Positions 8,954-17,098 of a DNA stretch of 64,000 nt are shown one piece after another (the stretch's first letter is position 1; each line of letters opens with the position of its first letter). The stretch is taken from NCBI RefSeq assembly GCF_018024495.1, contig NZ_CP071696.1, positions 2,232,001 through 2,296,000 of the forward strand. The letters are read 5' to 3'. A model generated the notes under the pieces. The model did not search any database and had not been told where the DNA came from. It saw only the letters and a program-made list of their open reading frames with translations. The stretch comes from Agromyces archimandritae. GTDB lineage: Bacteria; Actinomycetota; Actinomycetes; Actinomycetales; Microbacteriaceae. The position numbers and the translations under genes are program-made.

Positions 8954-10369
8954 TCAGCCGAGGTGTGCGTCGGCGACATCGAGCGCCTCGTCGATGATGT
9001 CGAGGCCGTGGGCGAGCTCCTCCTCCGCGATGACGAGCGGCGGGGCCACGTGCACCCGGTTGAAATGCGTGAACGGCCAGAGCCCGGCGCGTTTGCAGGC
9101 GGCGGCCACTGCGGCGACGGGCGCTGCATCGGCACCGGAGGCGTTGAAGGGGACGAGCGGCTCGTGCGTGCCCTGATCCCGCACGAGCTCGATCGCCCAG
9201 AACAGGCCGCGCCCGCGGACCTCGCCGACCGAGGGATGCGCATCGGCGACGGCGGCCAGACGCGGGGCGACGATGCGCTCGCCGAGGTCGCGGACGTGTT
9301 CGAGGATGCGGTCCCGCTCGAAGACCTCGAACGTCGCCACGCCGGCCGCGCAGGCGAGCGGGTGCCCGGAGTAGGTGAGCCCGCCGGGGAACGGCCGCTC
9401 GTCGAAATACGCCGCGATCCACGGGGACATGATCACCCCGCCGAGCGGGACGTACCCCGAGTTCACGCCCTTCGCGAAGGTCACGAGATCGGGCACGACG
9501 CCGAAGCCGTTCACCGCGAACCACTCGCCGACCCGGCCGAACCCGACCATGACTTCGTCGGCGATGTAAACGATGCCGTACCGGTCGCACAGCTCGCGTA
9601 CGCCGGCGAGGTATCCGGGCGGCGGCACGAGAACCCCGTTCGTGCCCACGATCGTCTCGAGGATGATCGCTGCGATCGTCTCCGCGCCCTCGAGGACGAT
9701 GACCTGTTCGAGATGCGCGAGCGCACGATCGGCCTCCTCTTCCGGGGTGGACGAGTGGAACGCGGAACGATACGGGTACGGGCCGAAGAAGTGGGCGACG
9801 CTGCCGTCGCCGGGCTCGTTCGCCCAACGGCGCGGGTCTCCCGTGAGCGAGATCGCCGTGGCCGTCGCACCGTGGTAGCTGCGGTACGCCGAGAGCACCT
9901 TGCGCCGGCCCGTGACCAGGCGCGCCATCCGCACCGCGTATTCGTTCGCGTCGGCCCCGCCGTTCGTGAAGAAGACCCGGTCGAGATCACCCGGTGCGAC
10001 CTCTGCGATGCGTCGCGCGAGCTCGCCGCGCACGTCGGACGCCATCGAGGGCTGGATCGTCGCCAGTCGTCCGGCCTGGTGCCGGATGGCTTCGACGAGG
10101 TCCGGATGCCCGTGGCCGAGGTTCAGGTTCACGAGCTGGCTCGAGAAGTCGAGATAGGCGTTGCCCTCGTAGTCCCAGAAGGTCGAGCCCGATCCGCCGG
10201 CGACGGGCAGCGGGTCGATGAGCGACTGCGCGCTCCAGGAGTGGAAGACGTGCGCGCGGTCGTCCGCGCGCACTGCGGCCCCGAGCTCAGGCGCCGGCAG
10301 CGGATGCCGGGTGCCTGTCGGGGCCGTGAACGGCATGGCATGCGCCGGTGCGCTCGTCGTATCGGTCAT
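8954..10369 (-). CDS. Class III (omega-amino acid) aminotransferase
   Basis: A PLP-dependent class III aminotransferase of 471 residues. PLP contacts are visible: GGADANEYAVRMAR near 137, Asp271 in YIADEVMVGFGR, and the Schiff-base Lys300 in TFAKGVNSGYVPLGG. The closest themes are taurine/beta-alanine/GABA-pyruvate aminotransferases, which turn an omega-amino acid into a semialdehyde. Start ATG at 10369 follows GAAGGAG and overlaps the peptidase stop (ATGA), so the peptidase and transaminase are translated together. The coupling suggests the peptidase supplies the amino acid. The exact amino donor is not readable. Confidence 0.87.
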   Translation of the reverse strand: MTDTTSAPAHAMPFTAPTGTRHPLPAPELGAAVRADDRAHVFHSWSAQSLIDPLPVAGGSGSTFWDYEGNAYLDFSSQLVNLNLGHGHPDLVEAIRHQAGRLATIQPSMASDVRGELARRIAEVAPGDLDRVFFTNGGADANEYAVRMARLVTGRRKVLSAYRSYHGATATAISLTGDPRRWANEPGDGSVAHFFGPYPYRSAFHSSTPEEEADRALAHLEQVIVLEGAETIAAIILETIVGTNGVLVPPPGYLAGVRELCDRYGIVYIADEVMVGFGRVGEWFAVNGFGVVPDLVTFAKGVNSGYVPLGGVIMSPWIAAYFDERPFPGGLTYSGHPLACAAGVATFEVFERDRILEHVRDLGERIVAPRLAAVADAHPSVGEVRGRGLFWAIELVRDQGTHEPLVPFNASGADAAPVAAVAAACKRAGLWPFTHFNRVHVAPPLVIAEEELAHGLDIIDEALDVADAHLG

Positions 10370-11565
10370 TCGTGCTCCTTCACGGTCTGGCGGTCGGTGG
10401 TCGGCACGGAGGGGGACGGGTGCGGCGGTGCCGCGAAGGCGGACCGCACCTCGTCATGCGGGAGGGCGAAGGCGACGTGCCCGTCACGGCCGACCGTGTC
10501 ACGGGCGGCCACGAGAGCGTTGACCGTGGCCTCCTCGACCGCCTCGACGACGGCGGCGAAGAACGGATCGATCCGCCCCCATGGCACGAAGGCGAGCGTC
10601 TCGAGACCGCGGCCCTGCTCGTGGCCGAGCATCGAGGTCAGAGCGCCGGGGTTCGCGGTCGAGAAGGCGAGGAAGATGTCACCGGAGAAATGGCTCGCGG
10701 TGGTCCCGGTGCGGGCGAGGCCGAGGGGAACGCGCCGCGCGAGCGCGGCGCACTGACCGGGCAGCAAGGGGGCATCCGTTGCGACGACGACGATCACGCT
10801 GCCCGATCCCCCGGCGACTCGGGCGCGTTCCCCGTCGCGTTCGAGCCAGGCGGTCGTCTCCATGGGATTCGGTGCAGCCGAGGAACGGCCGAGGCGGCGC
10901 CCATCGATGCGCAGCTCGTCGCGGGAGCCGAAGTTCGCCTGCAGGAACACGCCGACCGTGTAGTGCTCACCGCCGACCTCGACGAGGCGGGACGCCGTGC
11001 CCGAACCTCCCTTGAAGCCGTAGCAGGTCATGCCGGTGCCGCCGCCCACGGAACCCTCGGAAATCGCTCCGCCGTGCGCGGCGTCGAGCGCGGCGCCGGC
11101 GTGCTCCGGCCGGACGTTGCCGGCGTTGATCGCGTTCAGGTATCCGTCCCAGGTCTCGCCGACGACGGGTAGCATCCACTGCGCGGAAAGGTCGGGGCGC
11201 GTGCGATGCACCCATTCGTCGACCCCGCGGTGCACGGCGCCGACCGCATGCGAGTTCGTGAGGGCGATCGGCAGGGTGAGCGCGCCGGACTCGTCGATCC
11301 AGGTGCGCCCGGTGAGCTCGCCGTTCCCGTTCAGCGAGAAGGTCCCCGCCGCGCAGGGCACGCCGATACCGTCCCTCCCTCGGGGGAGGATCGCCGTGAC
11401 CCCCGTACGGGCGACGGACGCGGAGCCGGGGCCCGCCGGATCGCCGGACGCGATCGTCGCGTAGCCGACCTCGACGCCCGGAACGTCGGTGATCGCGTTC
11501 CAGCGCCCGGCGCGCCCGTCGAAGGGGATGCCGAGGTCTCTCGCGCGGGGTGCGGTGGTCGTCAT
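10366..11565 (-). CDS. P1 family (DmpA-type) aminopeptidase
   Basis: This 399-residue protein belongs to the DmpA/BapA family of N-terminal nucleophile aminopeptidases, several of which cleave beta-aminopeptides or D-residues. The GSVGGGTGMTCYGFKGGSGTASR segment (171-193) is characteristic. The predicted self-cleavage site is Gly255|Ser256 in GSVIVVVATDAPLLP, equivalent to Gly249|Ser250 of DmpA. After cleavage, Ser256 would be the nucleophile. GAGGAG precedes the ATG at 11565. No signal peptide is apparent. It heads an operon with the aminotransferase and faces an APC permease across a short shared control region. Confidence 0.9.
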   Translation of the reverse strand: MTTTAPRARDLGIPFDGRAGRWNAITDVPGVEVGYATIASGDPAGPGSASVARTGVTAILPRGRDGIGVPCAAGTFSLNGNGELTGRTWIDESGALTLPIALTNSHAVGAVHRGVDEWVHRTRPDLSAQWMLPVVGETWDGYLNAINAGNVRPEHAGAALDAAHGGAISEGSVGGGTGMTCYGFKGGSGTASRLVEVGGEHYTVGVFLQANFGSRDELRIDGRRLGRSSAAPNPMETTAWLERDGERARVAGGSGSVIVVVATDAPLLPGQCAALARRVPLGLARTGTTASHFSGDIFLAFSTANPGALTSMLGHEQGRGLETLAFVPWGRIDPFFAAVVEAVEEATVNALVAARDTVGRDGHVAFALPHDEVRSAFAAPPHPSPSVPTTDRQTVKEHE

Positions 11566-11583
11566 CGACGCTCCTCAAAATGC

Positions 11584-11664
11584 TGAACAGACGTTCAAAC
11601 CGTCTGCGGCACAACTTAGCACTCTTGACAGGCATTCTTACCTGTGGCTTGAATGGGCGTTCAA
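11584..11664. promoter_or_regulatory. Divergent promoter region with two matching operator dyads
   Basis: Two copies of TGAA-N6-TTCA occur, at 11584-11597 and 11650-11663; the second extends to TTGAA-N6-TTCAA (11649-11664). Both share CGTTCAAA on the right side. A plus-strand promoter, TTGACA at 11625-11630 and TTGAAT at 11649-11654 with an 18-base spacer, is overlapped at its -10 by the second dyad. The first dyad lies in front of the peptidase. The likely binder is the TetR regulator at 13206. Confidence 0.6.
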
Positions 11665-11709
11665 ATCCAGGATCCCGTACCGGACGGGCCCCGAGCGGAG
11701 GAGACGACG

Positions 11710-13209
11710 ATGTCCGAACAGACGGTCAACAGCGGCGAACGAGCTCCATCCACACGAAGAGGCGCACTCGCCGCCGGGCGGCTCGGCGTCGGCGACATCG
11801 TCTTCTTCGTCGTCTCGGCCGCGGCCCCGCTGACGGTGGTCGCGAGCGCCGCCCCGACCTCGATGCGCATGGGCGGCATCGGTGCGGCCGGTGCGATGCT
11901 CGTGTGCGCGGTCGTGCTCATCCTCTTCGCCTCGGGCTTCACGGCGATGTCGACGCACGTGCGCAACACGGGCGCCTTCTACGCCTACGTCGCCCGCGGC
12001 ATCGGCAAGCCCGCCGGCACGGGCGTGGCCTTCGTCACGATCTTCGCCTACGCCATCCTCTCGGTCTGCTTCTACGGCTTCATCGGCTTCTTCGGCGAAC
12101 TCACCTTCGGCGGGATCTTCGGCATCGAACTGCCGTGGGTGGTCTGGTCGCTCATCGCGGCCGCACTCGTCGCCGTCCTCGGGTACCGCAAGATCGACGT
12201 CGGGGCGAAGGTGCTCGGGGTCCTGCTCACGCTCGAAGTCGTGATCCTGCTCGCGCTCGCGATCGCCGTGCTCGGTCAGGGCGGACCAGAGCCGATCAGC
12301 GCGGCGCCCTTCGACCCGCGGGAGATCTTCTTCGCCGCCGGCTCCGGAAGCCTCTTCGTCGTCGGGTTCGGCGCATACCTCGGGTTCGAGGGCACCGCGA
12401 TCTACGCCGAGGAGGCGAAGCGCCCGAAGCGCACGATCCCCATCGCGACGTACGTCGCCATCGCCTTCCTCGGCGTCTTCTACGCCTTCACGTTCTGGAT
12501 GCTGACGGTCGCCTTCGGTGCCGACGGCGTCATCGAGATGGCCCGGTCCGACGCCTTCGAGACGATGGTCTTCGCCGCAGGCGAGGAGTACCTGGGCGCG
12601 TGGGCTGCCGTCGTCATGCAGGTGCTCATCGTGACGAGCTTCTTCGCCTGCGTCCTCGCGTTCCACAACGCCTCCAGTCGTTACCTCTACGCGCTCGGGC
12701 GGGAACGGCTGCTGCCGGCCGTCCTCGGCCGGACGCATGCGAAGACGAAGGCCCCGCACGCGGCGAGCGCCGTCATGAGCGTGCTCGCGCTCGTCGCCAT
12801 CCTCGTGGCCTTCGCCCTCGGCGCCGACCCGTTCCTCCAGTTCGCGATCTGGACCTACGCGACCGGGGTCGCCGGGCTCGTCTTCGCACAGGGGGTCGCC
12901 GCCGTCGCCGTCGTCGGGTTCTTCGCACGGAACCGCCGCGGGCACAGCCCGTGGCGCGTGCTCGTCGCCCCGGCGCTCGGTGCCGCCGGCCTCATCACCG
13001 GGTTCCTGCTCATCGCCTTCAACTTCGAGATCGTCACGACCTTCACGGGGCCGATCAACTGGGTGCTCCTCGCGCCCACGCCCGTGCTGTTCATCGCCGG
13101 TATCGTCATGGGCATGGTCATCAGACGGCGCGATCCCGCACGGTATGCGGCGCTCGCCGAGAACCTCGACGACGCGGCTGCGGCCGGGCCCCGCGTGGGG
13201 GCCGAGTGA
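11710..13209 (+). CDS. APC superfamily amino acid permease
   Basis: A 499-residue integral membrane transporter with about twelve hydrophobic segments. The first segment carries the APC signature (GVGDIVFFVVSAAAPLTVVA), and GFEGTAIYAEEAKRPKRTIPIATYVAI near 235 is the conserved TM6-loop-TM7 region. It should import amino acids or amines by proton symport. GGAGGAG at 11697-11703 fixes the ATG at 11710. It is followed by an overlapping TetR gene and faces the P1 peptidase/aminotransferase operon, so uptake of beta- or omega-amino acids is a reasonable guess. Substrate cannot be read. Confidence 0.88.
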   Translation: MSEQTVNSGERAPSTRRGALAAGRLGVGDIVFFVVSAAAPLTVVASAAPTSMRMGGIGAAGAMLVCAVVLILFASGFTAMSTHVRNTGAFYAYVARGIGKPAGTGVAFVTIFAYAILSVCFYGFIGFFGELTFGGIFGIELPWVVWSLIAAALVAVLGYRKIDVGAKVLGVLLTLEVVILLALAIAVLGQGGPEPISAAPFDPREIFFAAGSGSLFVVGFGAYLGFEGTAIYAEEAKRPKRTIPIATYVAIAFLGVFYAFTFWMLTVAFGADGVIEMARSDAFETMVFAAGEEYLGAWAAVVMQVLIVTSFFACVLAFHNASSRYLYALGRERLLPAVLGRTHAKTKAPHAASAVMSVLALVAILVAFALGADPFLQFAIWTYATGVAGLVFAQGVAAVAVVGFFARNRRGHSPWRVLVAPALGAAGLITGFLLIAFNFEIVTTFTGPINWVLLAPTPVLFIAGIVMGMVIRRRDPARYAALAENLDDAAAAGPRVGAE

Positions 13210-13802
13210 CGCGGGGCGTGAAACGGACGGAGCGTCGCGGCGAACTCGTCGCGGCGCTGCGCCGTGTCGCCCGTGACCAGGGCCTCGCGCAGGCGAACGT
13301 GCGCGCGGTCGCCGCGGAGGCCGAGATGAGCGTCGGCAGCGTGTTGTACTACTTCGAGAACTTCGAACAGTTGCAGCTCGCCGCGGTGGAAGGCGTGCTG
13401 GAGGAGTTCTACGAGCGTCGCCGGGCGATCACCCTCCGCGAGCCCGACCCGGTCGCCCGCTTGCGCGCACTCATCGAAGCCGGGGTGCCGGACGAGATCA
13501 GCGGCGATCTCAGGATCGTCTACGAGAGCATCGGGCTCTTGCGCGAGAAGCCCAGCTACAAGCCCTTGCACCGTTCGATCGTCGAACGTCAGGTCATGCT
13601 GTACCGATCCACGATCGAGATCGGGGTCGCGCTCGGTGCCTTCCGCCCGAGGCAGGAACTGTCCATGGTCGCCCGGAACATCGTCGCGCTCGAGGACGCA
13701 TACGATCTCTACCCGCTCGTCGGGGTGGATCTCGACCGTGGCGAATGCCGCGGGGCCGTGATCGGCTACGCCGAACTCGCCCTGGACTGCGATCTCGGCT
13801 GA
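13206..13802 (+). CDS. TetR/AcrR family transcriptional regulator
   Basis: A 198-residue regulator with an N-terminal helix-turn-helix (VRAVAAEAEMSVGSVLYYFENFEQL, about residues 30-55) and an all-helical ligand-binding C-terminal part. The GTG at 13206 overlaps the permease stop; a second GTG at 13218 is also possible, as neither has a good ribosome site. Being co-transcribed with the permease and adjacent to two identical dyads upstream, it most likely represses both divergent units in response to an imported amino acid or peptide. The ligand is unknown. Confidence 0.85.
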   Translation: MTRGVKRTERRGELVAALRRVARDQGLAQANVRAVAAEAEMSVGSVLYYFENFEQLQLAAVEGVLEEFYERRRAITLREPDPVARLRALIEAGVPDEISGDLRIVYESIGLLREKPSYKPLHRSIVERQVMLYRSTIEIGVALGAFRPRQELSMVARNIVALEDAYDLYPLVGVDLDRGECRGAVIGYAELALDCDLG

Positions 13803-13856
13803 AACCGGGGCGAAGCCGCCGGTCTGGGTCGGTGCCTCGGGTAGTTGATCGGCGGG

Positions 13857-14105
13857 GGTCTCGAGACGCTCGCTGCGCTCGCTCCTCGACCGGCGGAGGG
13901 GGGCTCGCTGCGCTCGCTCCTCGACCGGCGGAAGGGGGCTCGCTGCGCTCGCTCCTCGACCGGCGGAAGGGGGCTCGCTGCGCTCGCTCCTCGACCGGCG
14001 GAGGGGCGCCGCCCGTCGGTCGAGTAGGCCGCTGGCGGCCGTATCGAGACCAGCGAGCCCCCCTCCGTCGGTCGAGTAGGCCGCTGGCGGCCGTATCGAG
14101 ACCAG
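13857..14105. repeat. Tandem 35-bp repeats plus two palindromes
   Basis: This fills the 313-base gap 13803-14115, which has no gene. Four 35-bp units beginning GCTCGCTGCG start at 13868, 13903, 13938 and 13973, each ending in CTCGACCGGCGGA(A/G)GGG. Then come two copies of an element opening GGTCGAGTAGG and closing GTATCGAGACCAG (about 14016-14053 and 14070-14105), separated by 16 bases. All share the GGTCTCGA...TCGACC ends seen at 77-367. The array separates convergent genes (TetR and ramB), where it may serve as a bidirectional stop. Confidence 0.9.
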
Positions 14106-14115
14106 CCCCGCGCGG

Positions 14116-15621
14116 TTACTCGGCGGGGGCGTGCGCCTCGAGGAACTCGTACACCTCGGTCTCGTCGACGCCCGGGAAGCCGCCCGTCGGCAGTGCCGCC
14201 AACAGGCTCGTCGGGGTGCGCGCGGCCGGCCATGCGGCATCCGCCCATCGCTCGGAGAGTCCGCCCGGCGCCCGCCGGCAGCACGACTCCTCGGGGCAGC
14301 GCGACACCGCCCGATTCGCGGTCTCGCGGCCCCGGAACCACTTCACATGCTGGAACGGCACCCCGACCGACACCGAGTACTCGCCCTCCTTCGCCTTCTC
14401 GATGCGGGAGGTGCACCAGAAGGTACCGGAGGGGGTGTCGGTGTACTGGTACCAGGGGCTGAAGCGGTCCTCGACGTCGAAGACGGTGCGCGCCGTCCAG
14501 TTGCGGCACACGGTCGTGCCCTCGATCGCACCGAGCGCGTCGGACGGGAAGCGCACCTGGTCGTTCTCGTACGCCTTGATGATCGTGCCCGACTCGTGCA
14601 CCTTCATGAAGTGCACCGGGATGCCGAGGCGAGCGGTGGCGAGGTTCGTGAAGCGGTGCGCTGCGGTCTCGTAGGAGACGGCGTAGGCGTCGCGGAGGTC
14701 TTCCATCGAGATGCGCCGGAGGTTCTTCGCCTCGGTGAGGAAGCGGACCGTGGCCTCCTCGGGCAGCAGGATCGCCGCCGTCAGGTAGTTGGTCTCGACG
14801 CGCTGGCGGAGGAACTCGGCGTAGCTCTCGGGCTCCTCGTGGCCGAGCACCTGGCTCGCGAGGGCCTGCAGGATGGGGGAGCGGGAGTCGCGCGAGGGCG
14901 AGTGCGTCGTCGGCAGGTAGATGCGGCCGTTGCGTTTGTCGGTGACGGATCTCGTGGAGTGCGGCAGGTCGCCGACGTAGTGCAGCGAGAAGCCGAGATG
15001 GGCGGCCATGTCGCCGACGAGCTGGTGGGAGACGGGCCCGCCGGAGTGGCCGACGGCGGCCAGGAGTTCGGCGGCCTCGGCCTCGAGTTCGGGGAAGTGG
15101 TTGTCGCGGGCGCGCATCTCGTCGCGGAGTTCGGCGTTGGCCCGCCGGGCCTCCTCGGGCGTGGCGGCCCGCTCGCGGTGCAGGCGGTCGATCTCGTTGT
15201 GCAGGGCGAGCAGGGTCTGCAGGGTCTGGTCGCTGAGGCCCTTGCCGATGCGGAAGCGCGGCAGCCCGAGCGCTTCGAAGACGGGGCCGCGCTGGGCGCG
15301 TTCGACGGCGATCTCGAGCGCGGCCCGCTCGGAGGGCGGCTCTTCTTCGAGGAGTTCGTCGGCGCTCGTGCCGAGGGTCAGGGCGATCTGGCGGAGCATC
15401 GACAGGCGCGGTTCGCGCTTGCCGTTCTCGATCATCGAGATCTGGCTCGGTGCCCGGTCGACGCCGGCGGCGAGCTGGCCGAGGGTCATGCCGCGTGCGG
15501 TGCGGCGTTCGCGGATGCGGCGGCCGAGGGTGAGCGCATCGACGTCGTGCCCGTCGGCCTCGGCCTGCGCAGGCTGGTGCGCGGATGCGGTGAGCGTTCG
15601 ACCCGAATCGACGATGACCAT
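14116..15621 (-). CDS. ramB: RamB-type regulator (XRE HTH + ScfR/ImmA-IrrE-like domains)
   Basis: A 501-residue regulator. An XRE helix-turn-helix occupies about residues 30-88 (GMTLGQLAAGVDRAPSQISMIENGKREPRLSML). A long middle region (LHYVGDLPHSTRSVTDKRNGRIYLP) matches the metalloprotease-like domain of the ScfR/RamB family, and the C terminus has a Cys-containing domain (WCTSRIEKAKEGEYSVSVG). RamB of Corynebacterium represses acetate-utilisation genes including aceA and aceB, and both lie 6-7 kb downstream here. The chosen ATG at 15621 has no strong ribosome site; the HTH begins well inside, so the start is approximate. Confidence 0.87.
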   Translation of the reverse strand: MVIVDSGRTLTASAHQPAQAEADGHDVDALTLGRRIRERRTARGMTLGQLAAGVDRAPSQISMIENGKREPRLSMLRQIALTLGTSADELLEEEPPSERAALEIAVERAQRGPVFEALGLPRFRIGKGLSDQTLQTLLALHNEIDRLHRERAATPEEARRANAELRDEMRARDNHFPELEAEAAELLAAVGHSGGPVSHQLVGDMAAHLGFSLHYVGDLPHSTRSVTDKRNGRIYLPTTHSPSRDSRSPILQALASQVLGHEEPESYAEFLRQRVETNYLTAAILLPEEATVRFLTEAKNLRRISMEDLRDAYAVSYETAAHRFTNLATARLGIPVHFMKVHESGTIIKAYENDQVRFPSDALGAIEGTTVCRNWTARTVFDVEDRFSPWYQYTDTPSGTFWCTSRIEKAKEGEYSVSVGVPFQHVKWFRGRETANRAVSRCPEESCCRRAPGGLSERWADAAWPAARTPTSLLAALPTGGFPGVDETEVYEFLEAHAPAE

Positions 15622-15686
15622 GGTTCATGCTCACACGAGCCTGCGTCGATGGCAAACAGAAGAACAAGAGAAGTTCTGCGAAGCAG

Positions 15687-15729
15687 GGGTGTGGATGCCG
15701 GTACGCGCGGCATCCCGGCATCCACACCC
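15687..15729. other. Large GGATGCC hairpin between two minus-strand genes
   Basis: GGGTGTGGATGCCGG (15687-15701) and CCGGCATCCACACCC (15715-15729) form a perfect 15-bp stem with a 13-base loop. It lies between the PotD-like gene and ramB. No T-tract follows on the transcribed strand. It is one of several intergenic hairpins built from the GGATGC motif. Confidence 0.75.
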
Positions 15730-15761
15730 GGAAAAAACCGCGGGTGTTGCGAAAATCGCAC

Positions 15762-16949
15762 TCAGGCGCCGACGCGCGCCTTCGCCGCGTCGAGGATCTC
15801 CACCAGGCGCGGCTGCGCCGCCGTCAGCTCGCCCTCGTCCATCGTCTCGAGCTGCTCGGGGGAGAAGAAGATCATCTCCGGCAGTTCCACGCCGGCATCC
15901 CGGGCCGCACGCTCGACGCCGGCCGTGCCCGTGTGATAGCCCGTGAACTCGAGCTCGGCGAGCGAATGCGGAGGCTCCAGCACCCAGTCGATGAACGCGT
16001 GCGCCGCGTCCGGGTTCGCCGCATCGGCCGGGATCGCCCAGCAGTCCATCCACAGCTCCGTGCGCGGGGCTCCGAGCACCCAGCGCCACCGCTCCGGCTC
16101 ATCGCTCGCGAGGATGCCGAAGCGCGCATCGCCGTTCCAGTCCTGCACGAGCGCACTCGTGGCATCCGGGATCCGCGCCTCGCTCGGCGCCGAATCGAAC
16201 CCCTGCAGATGCGGTGCGAGCGTGTTCACCAGGAAGTCCTCGGCGGCCGCGAGCTCGGCCTCGTCCGTCGTCATCCAGTCGATGCCGTTCGCCCAGAAAT
16301 ACGCGCCCGCGACGTCCTCCTTCGCATCCAGCATCGTCGTCGCCCCGCTCGCCTCGCGCTGGGCGGCATCGAGGAAGTCCGCCCACGTCGACAGCTCACG
16401 GCGGATGACCGTCGTGTCGTACAGGAAGCCCGTCGTGCCCCACGCCTTGCAGACCGAGAACTCGTCGTCCGGATCCCACGGCATGCCGCGGTATGCCGCG
16501 TCGACGTTCGCGAGATTCGGGATGCGGTCGCGGTCGAGACGCCGCAGGCGCCCCCGGGCGATCATGGGCGGCAGATACGTGCTCGTCGGCACCACGAGAT
16601 CGTAGGCGGCGCCCGCGTCGAGCTTGGCCAGCATCTCCTCGTTCGACCCGTAGGAATCCAGCGTCACCGCCGGGCCGAACGTCTGCGTGAACGACTCCAG
16701 CACCTCGGGGGCGTCGTAGGCGCCCCAGGTGCCGATCGACAGGCCGCCGGCGATCCGCCGATCGGTGCCCGACGGCGCCGGACTCGGGCCGCGGCCGCTC
16801 GGCGTGCAGGCCGCCAACAGCCCCGTCGCCCCCGCGACCGCCGCCATGCCGAGGAAGCGCCGGCGCGAGAGATCGCGCCCGATCCGCTCGGCCGCCGACT
16901 CGCCGGCCAGCACCCGCACGGGTCGGCCCGCACCCCAAGGACTCCGCAC
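15762..16949 (-). CDS. PotD-like ABC transporter substrate-binding protein (Tat lipoprotein)
   Basis: A 395-residue extracellular solute-binding protein of the spermidine/putrescine type. The N terminus has a twin-arginine signal (SRRRFLGMAAVAG) ending in a lipobox (LLAAC), so it is exported folded and lipid-anchored. GTWGAYDAPEVLESF and SYGSNEEMLAKL are typical of PotD-type proteins. I choose the GTG at 16949, since GGGGGAGG lies five bases upstream; longer frames would cross the divergent promoter. No permease or ATPase is adjacent, so it is an orphan binding protein here. Polyamine binding is family inference. Confidence 0.83.
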   Translation of the reverse strand: MRSPWGAGRPVRVLAGESAAERIGRDLSRRRFLGMAAVAGATGLLAACTPSGRGPSPAPSGTDRRIAGGLSIGTWGAYDAPEVLESFTQTFGPAVTLDSYGSNEEMLAKLDAGAAYDLVVPTSTYLPPMIARGRLRRLDRDRIPNLANVDAAYRGMPWDPDDEFSVCKAWGTTGFLYDTTVIRRELSTWADFLDAAQREASGATTMLDAKEDVAGAYFWANGIDWMTTDEAELAAAEDFLVNTLAPHLQGFDSAPSEARIPDATSALVQDWNGDARFGILASDEPERWRWVLGAPRTELWMDCWAIPADAANPDAAHAFIDWVLEPPHSLAELEFTGYHTGTAGVERAARDAGVELPEMIFFSPEQLETMDEGELTAAQPRLVEILDAAKARVGA

Positions 16950-17035
16950 GACAACCTCCCCCGTGCGCCATTCAACCGCCGCCCGCGCACGGGGCGCAAG
17001 AGGGGCGACGCTGGCCCGACCCATAGGAATCGGGA

Positions 17036-17041
17036 TATGCT
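17036..17041 (+). promoter_or_regulatory. Candidate -10 for the DcuA/B-like gene
   Basis: TATGCT lies about 58 bases ahead of the ATG at 17099, in the gap between divergent genes. The -35 region is poor (TGGCCC, 18-base spacer). Prediction only. Confidence 0.3.
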
Positions 17042-17098
17042 CATCCCACGTGCGCCGCTTCGGGGGGAGCGGCCGTCGCCTCCGGGGGGAGCGGGCGA

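Noticed and set aside
10348..13802. Large plus-strand frames across the peptidase and permease
   Set aside because: These are shadow frames. Only the last 198 residues (13206-13802), starting with the TetR helix-turn-helix, are supported.
15735..15750. TGCGA-AAA-TCGCA palindrome at the end of the PotD-like gene
   Set aside because: A 5-bp arm of this composition is expected by chance. It is not placed near a start, and no T-run follows for termination.
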